Positions 1 to 5,336 of a stretch of DNA of 5,336 nucleotides are shown piece by piece. The first letter of the stretch is position 1, and each line of letters starts with the position of its first letter. Source of the DNA: Actinomycetes bacterium (GTDB lineage Bacteria; Actinomycetota; Acidimicrobiia; Spongiisociales; UBA5794). Location of the stretch: the NCBI GenBank assembly GCA_023336875.1, contig JAMBLH010000118.1:1-5336 (forward strand), in the 5' to 3' direction. The notes under the pieces are model-generated. The model was not told the origin of the DNA. It ran no database searches and saw nothing but the letters and a program-made list of their open reading frames with translations. The translations under genes and the position numbers were made by a program.

Positions 1-29
1 AGAACCTGAAACACCAACACCCCGAGAAA

Positions 30-77
30 CCGGAACGATGTCCTGAGCCTTATCCGGAACGATGTCCTGAGCCATCC
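30..77. repeat. Tandem pair of 24-bp units at the left edge
   Basis: Two copies of ccggaacgatgtcctgagcc lie at 30-49 and 54-73, identical over 20 bases. Each is followed by a 4-base tail that differs (ttat, then atcc), giving a 24-bp period. No third unit is recognisable on either side. The pair lies outside any gene I can support, about 30 bp beyond the stop codon of the minus-strand gene ending at 109. It may be a remnant of a mobile-element border or a dispersed intergenic repeat, but no transposase is visible in the window, so this is inference only. Confidence 0.8.
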
Positions 78-108
78 CCCGTAACAGATACTCGTGGTGA
101 AAGGGCCT

Positions 109-444
109 TCACGCCTTCTCCTTCCTCTGGTTTGCGATCATCAGGATGACGCTCACCTCCATCTCGCCTGCTCGATCGAGGTCGATCACTCGCAGTGAGC
201 CATCGAGGTCGTTCACGATGTCGAAATCAACGCCGATCTCGAAGCGAGCCGAGCGCGTCGCACCGTCGTAGTCGTCTGTGACGCCGACCTCCAGGCTCAC
301 CTCTGTATCAGGATTGATGCCTGCGAGGCCGATCCCGTCGTTCAGCATCCTCTCCAGGCCGATGCTGATGATGTCGGTCATACTGAAGGAGATCATGTGG
401 ATGCGATCTCCGCTCGGCCCGGCTGTCGTGTTGAGAATGGTCAT
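109..444 (-). CDS. Small acidic hypothetical protein (111 aa)
   Basis: I do not recognise this family. The protein is 111 residues long with no signal peptide or membrane helix. Residues 15-42 could form an amphipathic helix (ISFSMTDIISIGLERMLNDG). The rest alternates polar and hydrophobic residues in a way that suggests antiparallel beta strands: EVSLEVGV at about 48-55, RFEIGVDFDI at 67-76 and MEVSVILMIA at 95-104. It ends in a basic tail, RKEKA. Acidic residues are frequent, so it is probably a soluble cytoplasmic protein. The frame stays open upstream to 708, but ATG 442-444 is chosen because it is preceded by a good ribosome binding site, GAGAGGGG, about 8 bases away on the minus strand, and because the upstream extension looks non-coding. 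It is divergent from the DUF389 gene with about 190 bp between starts. Existence as a gene is likely; function is unknown. Confidence 0.68.
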   Translation of the reverse strand: MTILNTTAGPSGDRIHMISFSMTDIISIGLERMLNDGIGLAGINPDTEVSLEVGVTDDYDGATRSARFEIGVDFDIVNDLDGSLRVIDLDRAGEMEVSVILMIANQRKEKA

Positions 445-625
445 ACTGTGATCCCCTCTCGTGGTGTAATCATCAAGTCTGACGATACTCGACAGTCCCC
501 CGACCGCCCATAACGAAGCCTCTTTGTGTCGGCAGGCAATATGCGTGGCTAGGCCCGCGGTGATCTTGGAATCCACGTGTGTTGTCATGGACGCTCTATG
601 GTCTCCCCACGCACGACATCCCGCA

Positions 626-631
626 TATGCT
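626..631 (+). promoter_or_regulatory. Candidate -10 hexamer TATGCT for a leaderless start at 639
   Basis: TATGCT fits the actinobacterial TANNNT -10 pattern and ends 7 bases before ATG 639, the spacing expected if transcription starts at the A of the start codon. No Shine-Dalgarno sequence precedes ATG 639, which agrees with a leaderless message. No convincing -35 element is visible. A chance match is quite possible. Confidence 0.25.
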
Positions 632-638
632 TGCGGCC

Positions 639-2249
639 ATGGATCAATCCGAGGAACACAACCCTGACGCCTTAGCCGACGCAGAGTATCCACACCCCGC
701 AGAGGCACCCGCGGGGAGCCTCGCGAAGATCATCGTCTACGCGTTCGGTGGAATCGCGCTCATTGCGTTGATGGCATCCGAGACGCTCTCCGTTGCTGAT
801 GCCGAGGAGTTGGTCGGCTTCGTTCTCGTGGCGTTGGGTCTCTTTGAACTGGTGATCGCGCTGGTCAGGCACCGCGAGCTCAAGTTTCTCGTACCACCCG
901 CGATGGCACTCGTTGCCGGATCGATTCTCATACTGTGGCCGAGCGAAACACTTCGCGTCGTTGGGTTCGCTCTCGGAGGCCTGATCGTCGCCCGCGGAGT
1001 CATGGACGTATGGGCCGGTGCGCGTCAATGGAATGGAGCCGCCTCCAACAGCTGGATCTTTGTACGTGGCCTGATAGGGCTTGCCATGGGCGCCCTGGTA
1101 CTTGCTGCTCCGAGCAAGTCGGTCGAGGTCATCATCGTCCTCGCCGCGATCGCCATGGTTCTCCGGGCGGTGATCACACTTTGGTTCGTCGTCTCGCACC
1201 GAGACGCAGCAGCAACCATCGACCCGTCGGATACAAGCGGAATCATCACGTATTGGATCACACTCCGGGACTTGAGCTCCGAGGAGAGGACCCATCTCGA
1301 CAACACCGTATTTCTGTTCCGAGTCGATCGCAAGGGCCGCCTCTGGCGGTTTGGCGTCTTCATGGCACTGGCCACCGCTATCGCAACGTTCGGCATCGCC
1401 ACCGACTCCACCGCCGTTGTCATCGGAGCCATGCTCATTGCCCCCCTGATGGCACCGATTCTCGGCGTCTCAGCCGGATTGATCAACGGTCGCGTCCGGT
1501 CAGCTGGCCTGTCAGGACTCATCGCGCTCGGTGGCATCGTCGGCACGGTGGCCCTTGCATGGCTTCTATCGGCGATGATCCCGAACCTCGCGTCAGTCAT
1601 CGCCAATGGCCAGGTCACGTCGCGTACATCACCGAATCTCCTCGACCTCGCAATAGCGATCGCTGCCGGCGCAGCTGGCGCTTACGGTGTCTCGCGGATT
1701 GCTGGTTCAGATGCGCTCCCTGGTGTAGCGGTATCAATTGCATTGGTGCCACCGCTGGCGGTCGTTGGCATCACGCTCCGCGCCGGCGATCTTTCCGGAG
1801 CCGCGGGTGCCTCACTGCTCTTTCTCACGAACCTGTTCTCCATCGTACTGATGGCAGGACTCGTCTTCCTACTCGTCGGCTACGGCGAGTGGAGCCTTCT
1901 CTACACGAGGAAGGACCGGATCAGGACGTCTTTTGCGATAGTTGCCCTCGGTGCGCTTCTCATATCGGTTCCCCTTGCATTGACAGGACAAGCGATTCTC
2001 GGGAGCGCTGCAGATCTGAGGAGCGCCGGCGACGCCGTTGACACCTGGCTCGGTGACGACTCGCCCTACAGGGTCAGCGAAATCTCAGTGGACGACGATA
2101 CGGTCAATGTGCAACTGGTTGGCCCCGGCACTCCACCCCCGCCGTCATCAGCGGACCTGTCCAGTATCGCCGAGGACGACCTTGGGCGCCCAGTGACGAT
2201 CCGAGTCGCCTGGATACAAGAACATATCGAGGTCACGGACAGCGGGTAG
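639..2249 (+). CDS. HdeD/DUF308-like and DUF389 fused membrane protein
   Basis: This is a polytopic inner-membrane protein of unknown function, 536 aa from ATG 639. After an acidic N-terminus of about 28 residues come six predicted helices (about 30-48, 57-76, 84-100, 104-124, 138-157, 163-185), which in their paired layout and short loops resemble HdeD/DUF308 acid-resistance membrane proteins. A hydrophilic linker (186-235) leads to a DUF389 region with about seven helices (237-450). It carries the family's typical segment GAMLIAPLMAPILG at 263-276 and IALVPPLAVVG at 367-377. A soluble C-terminal domain (about 456-536) has strands such as DTVNVQLVGPG, then PPPP, then VTIRVAWI, as in other DUF389 proteins. 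The start is uncertain: GTG 579 (weak GGAA 8 bases upstream, GC-rich third positions in the extension, 556 aa) and ATG 627 are alternatives. Being longer than a lone DUF389 core, it is best read as a fusion. Substrate and role are unknown; stress or transport roles are inference. Confidence 0.9.
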   Translation: MDQSEEHNPDALADAEYPHPAEAPAGSLAKIIVYAFGGIALIALMASETLSVADAEELVGFVLVALGLFELVIALVRHRELKFLVPPAMALVAGSILILWPSETLRVVGFALGGLIVARGVMDVWAGARQWNGAASNSWIFVRGLIGLAMGALVLAAPSKSVEVIIVLAAIAMVLRAVITLWFVVSHRDAAATIDPSDTSGIITYWITLRDLSSEERTHLDNTVFLFRVDRKGRLWRFGVFMALATAIATFGIATDSTAVVIGAMLIAPLMAPILGVSAGLINGRVRSAGLSGLIALGGIVGTVALAWLLSAMIPNLASVIANGQVTSRTSPNLLDLAIAIAAGAAGAYGVSRIAGSDALPGVAVSIALVPPLAVVGITLRAGDLSGAAGASLLFLTNLFSIVLMAGLVFLLVGYGEWSLLYTRKDRIRTSFAIVALGALLISVPLALTGQAILGSAADLRSAGDAVDTWLGDDSPYRVSEISVDDDTVNVQLVGPGTPPPPSSADLSSIAEDDLGRPVTIRVAWIQEHIEVTDSG

Positions 2250-2291
2250 CGTTGCACAACGGACACTCCTGGTCGTACGGCCTGCCGCCGA

Positions 2292-2855
2292 TCAGGGCTG
2301 TTCTGTCCACTCATCAGCGTGTTCGACCATGTACATGCTGACCTCGTGTACTCGATCGAGTACGTCGCACAAAGAATCCTGCTTGAAGACGACGTCTGCC
2401 AGAGAGCGCTTCGCCGCGCCCACAACCGAGAGAAGTCGGTCGCCTTTATCAGAGAGAGCCGCCATCGTCTCGACGGAGGAGACCTCGATTGGGAGGTCAA
2501 TACCGCCGATACCGGCAAGTTCGGCTGACAGCACGAGTATGTCCGGCGACTGCTCCAGAGGCGGCAGGGACCAGTTGAAGAAGAATGTGACCTCGAAGGC
2601 TCCATCCTCATCCTCAGGGATTCCATCTGACGCATTCAACGCATCCTCAAAACTCAACAGCAGCCGCGGATTGACATCGAGCGCGATATGAAGGTCGAGT
2701 GGACCAGCGCAGGCCTCAGCGGGGTGAACGTCGATCTCCCACGACTGGCGCAGTGTGTAGGTCTCAACGAAATGGCGTTCATCGTGCACATGAAATCCGT
2801 GCTCCATTGCGTGATCCTTGAGGTAGGTCACCGTCGAAGCGAGGTCAACTGCCAT
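2292..2855 (-). CDS. Acidic hypothetical protein, coupled to the LiaF-like gene
   Basis: I do not recognise the family. The 187-residue product is acidic and predicted soluble, with no signal peptide or membrane helix. It starts with an amphipathic helix (LASTVTYLKDHAMEHGF, 5-21). A mixed, probably beta-rich middle follows, including LDLHIALDVNPRLLLSFEDAL and FEVTFFFNWSLPP (88-100). Next is a GIGGIDLPIEV segment (105-115 region and beyond), and then two helices at the C-terminus (about 125-180). ATG 2855 is chosen because it overlaps the upstream gene's stop (2845-2847) by 11 bp, an arrangement typical of translational coupling. A GTG at 2888 in the same frame would add 11 residues (ESRSTQKTF-like, low complexity) and increase the overlap to 44 bp. 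It faces the DUF389 gene tail to tail across 42 bp. It probably works with the LiaF-like protein, but that is inferred only from coupling. Confidence 0.75.
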   Translation of the reverse strand: MAVDLASTVTYLKDHAMEHGFHVHDERHFVETYTLRQSWEIDVHPAEACAGPLDLHIALDVNPRLLLSFEDALNASDGIPEDEDGAFEVTFFFNWSLPPLEQSPDILVLSAELAGIGGIDLPIEVSSVETMAALSDKGDRLLSVVGAAKRSLADVVFKQDSLCDVLDRVHEVSMYMVEHADEWTEQP

Positions 2856-3306
2856 AGGGAACGTCTTCTGCGTGGATCTCGATTCCACCCATCACCGCAA
2901 GTGCGTCGATCATGAGTACGGGAGCGTCGTCTTCTACGGCGTCAGGGGCGGTGAGGTTTCCAATACCGCCCATCACAGTTCGAGCCATTACTTCTACTCG
3001 CCAGTGGGACGGGACGATGACGTCGATGCCACCCATGACGGCTCGGAGTGTGAGAAACGCACCAGGCGACAGGTCAGCATCCACGAGATTGAGTTCGATG
3101 CCACCCATGAATGCTGTTGCTCGAGCCTCCACGAGTCCCATGGACTTCGCGTTGAAGACCGTCCCATCCACTGCAGCGACAACGGAGAACTCAGCGTCAT
3201 TCTCACTTCCGAATGCAGGTAACTGTCTTCGCACAACGAACACGGCAGCAACGCTCGTCGCCACGACGACAGCGAGACCAATGGCCGCACTTCTGATGAA
3301 CTTCAT
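2845..3306 (-). CDS. Membrane-anchored MGGI-repeat protein, LiaF/YvqF C-terminal-like
   Basis: The 153-residue protein has one N-terminal hydrophobic segment (about 5-25, preceded by K2 and R5 and followed by RR at 26-27), fitting a signal anchor or uncleaved signal sequence. The remainder carries four MGGI motifs at residues 67-70, 91-94, 112-115 and 139-142, spaced 24, 21 and 27 residues. Each follows a small or hydrophobic pair (AF, AV, TV, AV) and most lead into a strand such as ELNL or DVIV. The stretch MGGIDVIVPSHWRVEV is very like the beta-repeat domain of LiaF/YvqF 'cell wall-active antibiotic response' proteins, in which FGG replaces MGG. LiaF itself has several helices; here there is only one. 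A role in sensing or modulating envelope stress is inference. ATG 3306 has no good ribosome binding site. It lies 32 bp after the EamA gene and overlaps the next gene by 11 bp. Confidence 0.85.
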   Translation of the reverse strand: MKFIRSAAIGLAVVVATSVAAVFVVRRQLPAFGSENDAEFSVVAAVDGTVFNAKSMGLVEARATAFMGGIELNLVDADLSPGAFLTLRAVMGGIDVIVPSHWRVEVMARTVMGGIGNLTAPDAVEDDAPVLMIDALAVMGGIEIHAEDVPYGS

Positions 3307-3312
3307 ACCCGA

Positions 3313-3341
3313 AAACTACCAGCGCTCGACACCAACGGTCA
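3313..3341 (-). promoter_or_regulatory. Candidate leaderless promoter for the MGGI-repeat gene
   Basis: On the minus strand TAGTTT (3318 to 3313) ends 6 bases before ATG 3306 and fits TANNNT. Seventeen bases farther upstream is TGACCG (3341 to 3336), a partial -35 match that overlaps the EamA stop codon. With no ribosome binding site in front of the ATG, a leaderless transcript starting at the A is plausible. It would let the two downstream genes be expressed apart from the transporter. This is a sequence match only. Confidence 0.3.
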
Positions 3342-4229
3342 CGCGATCGACGATGTTGGATGCACATCAGTGAGACCGACGCGCTGGACTGTGGCGATCG
3401 CGACGACCACCACACCTACGCCCACCCACTGGATCGGGGCGAGCGTCTGACCGAGCAGCACGGTTGCAGCTATTGCAGCTATTGCAGGCTCCGCAGTTGC
3501 AACCACTCCCACCACTCCTGATGAGGCGAGGCGGAGCGCCGCGAACCCCACGATGAATGGGACGGCGGTGCCGAACACTCCAATGATCACAAGATCCCTC
3601 CATGCCGCGGCTCCGATGTCTGTCGGGAATGTCCAGATCGGCAACACCGTGAGCCAGAAAGCCGCCGCGAACACAAAGCCCCACGCAGCAATCTGTGAAG
3701 GCCGATAGGTCTTGCCGAGGTACTCGCCATAGAGAAGATATGTCGCGAATGCCGCCGCGGACACGAGACCAGCGAGCACACCAAGCATGTCAGACCCCTC
3801 GAGATTCCATGCCTGGGTCACGAGACCAACACCTACAATCGCGGACACTGCAGCAACCCAGACGAGTGCCCTCACCCTGGTTCTGTGCACAACCGCCATC
3901 CACCCGAGAACGAGAATCGGCGCGAGAAACTGGATCGTTGCCCCGGGCCCGACACCGAGGGCATCAAGCGCCCAGTAGAACGTCACGTTCACGATTGCGA
4001 GGTTGAGACCTAGGAGGGCGAACTTCCAGAACCCGCCCTCGAGGCGCAACACACCTCGGTGCGCTGCGTAGGGGACGAGTACGACGACAGCGATGAGAGC
4101 TCGGCTCTGCGTGACCCTTGCGGGAGACACGACCTCGAACACGCCGCCCGCAATTGCACCTGAAACACCCCACAGCGTCGCAGCAACAAGTGTGAGCAGG
4201 GCACCCCTGGTCGTTCGATCAATGGCCAT
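3339..4229 (-). CDS. EamA/DMT-family transporter
   Basis: This is a 296-residue inner-membrane protein of the drug/metabolite transporter superfamily. Ten helices can be laid out in two EamA repeats, about residues 9-138 and 148-283. The first repeat opens with LVAATLWGVSGAIAGGVFE and includes the TFYWALDALGVGPGATIQFLAPI segment. The second has SAAAFATYLLYGEYLGK, followed by ATAEP at 244-248 and LLGQTLAPIQWVGVGVVVVAI at about 258-278, the usual end of an EamA domain. Length is normal for the family. Substrates in this family range from amino acids to nucleotide metabolites, and none can be assigned here. ATG 4229 lacks a strong ribosome binding site but has TAGGCT 6 bases upstream. It is divergent from the arsC-like gene across 60 bp and may be first in a three-gene minus-strand unit. 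A link to arsenic is not supported by the sequence. Confidence 0.93.
   Translation of the reverse strand: MAIDRTTRGALLTLVAATLWGVSGAIAGGVFEVVSPARVTQSRALIAVVVLVPYAAHRGVLRLEGGFWKFALLGLNLAIVNVTFYWALDALGVGPGATIQFLAPILVLGWMAVVHRTRVRALVWVAAVSAIVGVGLVTQAWNLEGSDMLGVLAGLVSAAAFATYLLYGEYLGKTYRPSQIAAWGFVFAAAFWLTVLPIWTFPTDIGAAAWRDLVIIGVFGTAVPFIVGFAALRLASSGVVGVVATAEPAIAAIAATVLLGQTLAPIQWVGVGVVVVAIATVQRVGLTDVHPTSSIA
3464..3490. repeat. Three 9-bp units inside the EamA gene
   Basis: Two exact copies of ttgcagcta (3464-3472, 3473-3481) are followed by a partial third (ttgcaggct). The period is a multiple of three, so on the minus strand the units read in frame as Ala-Ile-Ala-Ala repeats in the ninth helix (EPAIAAIAAT). 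It is a coding microrepeat, likely tolerated because a transmembrane helix accepts small hydrophobic residues. Confidence 0.7.
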
Positions 4230-4235
4230 CGGTGG

Positions 4236-4266
4236 AGCCTAGAAGACTGGGTGGTGGCTGTAGTAT
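4236..4266. promoter_or_regulatory. Candidate overlapping divergent promoters between eamA-like and arsC-like genes
   Basis: The 60-bp gap holds a TANNNT match for each direction. On the minus strand TAGGCT (4241 to 4236) ends 6 bases before the transporter ATG, suggesting a leaderless message. On the plus strand TAGTAT (4261-4266) would place a start near 4273 and give a leader of about 17 bases containing the AAGGG ribosome binding site of the arsC-like gene. The region where a minus-strand -35 would fall overlaps the plus-strand -10, so the two promoters might compete. A short direct repeat, TATCG at 4265-4269 and 4275-4279 (approximate), lies just downstream. No ArsR-type operator is recognisable. 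Confidence 0.28.
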
Positions 4267-4289
4267 CGACCTGTATCGCAAAGGGATCC

Positions 4290-4685
4290 ATGACACCACA
4301 AATCCTCTTCGTCTGTGTCCACAATGCCGGACGCTCCCAGATGGCGGCAGCACTGCTCGACCACCACGGAATGGGGCGTGTCAGTGTCCGATCCGCCGGA
4401 TCGGCTCCAGGGGACGGGGTCAACCAGATGGCTGTGGCAGCGCTCGCCGAGTGGGACATCGACATAGGGGACCAATCTCCAAGGGAGTTGACAGCCGACG
4501 ACGTAAGGGAATCGGACGTCGTGATCACGATGGGATGCGGAGACGCGTGTCCCGTGTTCCCAGGAAAGCGATATCTGGACTGGGATCTCCCTGACCCTGC
4601 TGACAAGGATCTGGCTGCGGTCCGCGAGATCAGGGATGACATCGACCGCCGGGTTCGCAATCTCTTGTCTGAGATTCTCGATTGA
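4290..4685 (+). CDS. arsC: ArsC-like arsenate reductase / low-molecular-weight phosphatase family
   Basis: The 131-residue cytoplasmic protein belongs to the low-molecular-weight protein tyrosine phosphatase fold that includes ArsC arsenate reductases. The P-loop CX5R(S) is C9-VHNAG-R15-S16, directly after the first strand ILFV. SAGSAPG follows at 35-41. The MGCGDACP segment has C83 and C87, and the conserved DP in LPDPADKD supplies the likely catalytic Asp102. A C-terminal helix with IRDDIDRRVRNLL closes the fold. The wording of MGCGDACPVFPGKRYLDW is characteristic of actinobacterial ArsC proteins, some of which use mycothiol and mycoredoxin; which reductant applies here cannot be told. ATG 4290 is preceded by AAGGG with a 4-base gap; the frame is open back to GTG 4251, but that extension lacks family residues. 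No arsR, arsB/acr3 or other ars gene is adjacent. The ECF sigma gene follows after 37 bp. A protein phosphatase role is a lesser alternative. Confidence 0.9.
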   Translation: MTPQILFVCVHNAGRSQMAAALLDHHGMGRVSVRSAGSAPGDGVNQMAVAALAEWDIDIGDQSPRELTADDVRESDVVITMGCGDACPVFPGKRYLDWDLPDPADKDLAAVREIRDDIDRRVRNLLSEILD

Positions 4686-4722
4686 GTGCAACCGACCCGG
4701 TGTCTGAACGGTTCTATAGGGT

Positions 4723-5268
4723 ATGAGAGCGCGTGATGCATCAGATGATGACGAGATTCGGCACATCCTGGTTTCAGATCGTGATCTCGGGTTCACGATG
4801 CTTGTTCGCAGATACCAACCCGGTATCTACTCGGGGGCGCGCAGGCTCACCCATCGTCATGAGGAGGCTGAGGAGGTGGCACAGGACACGTTCCTGCGTG
4901 CCTACAGGGCCCTCGACCGGTATGACGACGCAACGATCGGCGACCTACGTCTTCCTGGCTGGCTGTGGACGATCGCCCTGAACCTGTGTCGGAACAGAGC
5001 CTCACGACCGAAAAGAGAAACGCCAGGAGTCACCGAGTCATCCATGTTCACCTCCGATCCCTCACCGATGGATTCTGATTCGTGGAACCGGCGGCTTGCC
5101 CGCCTGTCAGCACCCCAAAGAAACGCGGTCGTTCTCAGGTACGTGGTTGACCTGCCGATCGCTGACATCTCCGCAGCGACTGGTCGACCAGAAGGAACCG
5201 TCAAGACCGATATCTCAAGAGGCCTCGAGCGTTTGCGAGAGGCAGTACAACGAGAGGAGTTGCTGTGA
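4723..5268 (+). CDS. ECF-type RNA polymerase sigma factor
   Basis: The 181-residue protein has the two-domain plan and length of extracytoplasmic-function sigma factors. Region 2 spans about residues 20-95, with FTMLVRRYQPGIYSGARRL, then the core-binding helix EEAEEVAQDTFLRAYRAL at 47-64, and GWLWTIALNLCRNRASR at 79-95 for -10 contacts. A variable linker rich in Ser, Asp and Pro (about 96-122) follows. Region 4 runs from about 125 to 175, with LSAPQRNAVVLRYVVDLP and the helix-turn-helix IADISAATGRPEGTVKTDISR for -35 recognition. Regions 1.1 and 3 are absent, as expected. ATG 4723 is preceded by TATAGGGT; AGGG lies almost against the ATG, so ribosome binding is poor or the message may be unusual. 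It sits 37 bp after the arsC-like gene and overlaps the next gene by 4 bases. Such sigma factors are often held by an anti-sigma partner encoded next to them. The promoter set it reads cannot be deduced. Confidence 0.93.
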   Translation: MRARDASDDDEIRHILVSDRDLGFTMLVRRYQPGIYSGARRLTHRHEEAEEVAQDTFLRAYRALDRYDDATIGDLRLPGWLWTIALNLCRNRASRPKRETPGVTESSMFTSDPSPMDSDSWNRRLARLSAPQRNAVVLRYVVDLPIADISAATGRPEGTVKTDISRGLERLREAVQREELL

Positions 5269-5336
5269 GCAACCTAGAAGACCAGCTTGGTCAACTGACC
5301 GAGCAACCACCCGGCGATCTCGAGAGGACAACCGTG
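5265..5336 (+). CDS. Start of an unidentified gene coupled to the ECF sigma gene (partial)
   Basis: GTG 5265-5267 overlaps the sigma factor stop TGA 5266-5268 as GTGA. It is preceded by AGAGGAG (5252-5258) with a 6-base gap, a strong ribosome binding site. The frame is open for all 24 codons to the window edge, starting SNLEDQLGQLTEQPPGDLER after the initiator Met. The N-terminus is acidic, helical looking and contains no Cys or His, so a zinc-binding anti-sigma motif is not seen in this part. The 4-base overlap implies translational coupling, and by position it is a candidate anti-sigma factor or other partner. The family cannot be identified from so short a piece. Confidence 0.7.
   Translation, partial: MSNLEDQLGQLTEQPPGDLERTTV

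Noticed and set aside
30..77. GGAAC in each tandem unit as the -35 of an ECF promoter
   Set aside because: No matching -10 element lies 16-17 bases downstream of either copy, and no gene starts in that direction nearby.
30..77. CRISPR array
   Set aside because: Only two units with 4-base tails and no spacers.
97..112. Inverted repeat gtgaa...ttcac at the stop codon of the small minus-strand gene, as a terminator
   Set aside because: The stem is only 5 bp, the stop codon lies within it and no T tract follows on the minus strand.
445..708. N-terminal extension of the small minus-strand gene up to 708
   Set aside because: It would overlap the divergent gene, is rich in Arg and Cys without family-like pattern, and ATG 444 has a good ribosome binding site.
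672..1295. Antisense open frame within the DUF308-DUF389 gene
   Set aside because: Charged, low-pattern product with no recognisable domain, mirrored by the real gene's codon bias.
935..2041. Long open frame on the plus strand inside the DUF389 gene
   Set aside because: Its product is Arg/His/Ser rich with no domain, as expected for an alternate frame of a GC-rich gene; the overlapping frame gives a clear membrane protein.
2250..2261. Palindrome cgttgcacaacg between the convergent genes as a bidirectional terminator
   Set aside because: The stem is at most 4-5 bp with a tiny loop and no T tract on either strand.
4690..4713. AACCG/CGGTT inverted repeat between the arsC-like and sigma genes as a terminator
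   Set aside because: A 5-bp stem with a loop of about 14 bases and no T tract is too weak to call.
4010..4796. Two long minus-strand frames opposite the arsC-like gene
   Set aside because: They are antisense to a gene with clear catalytic motifs and show no domain of their own.

Overview
The window reads as an ordinary chromosomal stretch from a fairly GC-rich bacterium, most likely an actinobacterium. This rests on the GC-biased third codon positions, the ArsC subtype with its MGCGDACP segment, frequent GTG/ATG starts with weak ribosome binding sites, and TANNNT hexamers placed just upstream of several starts. Lineage below phylum cannot be settled from the sequence. No rRNA, tRNA, CRISPR array, complete insertion sequence or phage gene is visible.

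Layout. Positions 1-108 are non-coding and carry a tandem pair of 24-bp units. A small acidic protein of unknown function (444 to 109, minus) is divergent from a large membrane protein (639-2249, plus) that joins an HdeD/DUF308-like six-helix half to a DUF389 half. Convergent to this is a run of three minus-strand genes: a DMT/EamA transporter (4229 to 3339), a single-helix membrane-anchored protein with four MGGI repeats resembling the C-terminal domain of LiaF/YvqF-type proteins (3306 to 2845), and an unrecognised acidic protein (2855 to 2292). The second and third overlap by 11 bp, and the transporter ends 32 bp before the second, so they could be one transcription unit.

Divergent from the transporter, across 60 bp, is a plus-strand run: an ArsC-like low-molecular-weight arsenate reductase (4290-4685), an ECF sigma factor (4723-5268), and the first 24 codons of a further gene whose GTG overlaps the sigma factor stop (5265 to the window edge).

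Functional reading. Several products suggest envelope or stress functions: the LiaF-like repeat protein, the HdeD-DUF389 membrane protein and the ECF sigma factor with a coupled partner. Nothing in the sequence proves that they form one system. The most notable points are the domain fusion, the stand-alone MGGI-repeat protein coupled to an unknown partner, the possible leaderless starts and the left-edge tandem repeat. I found no compelling evidence for a wholly new system.
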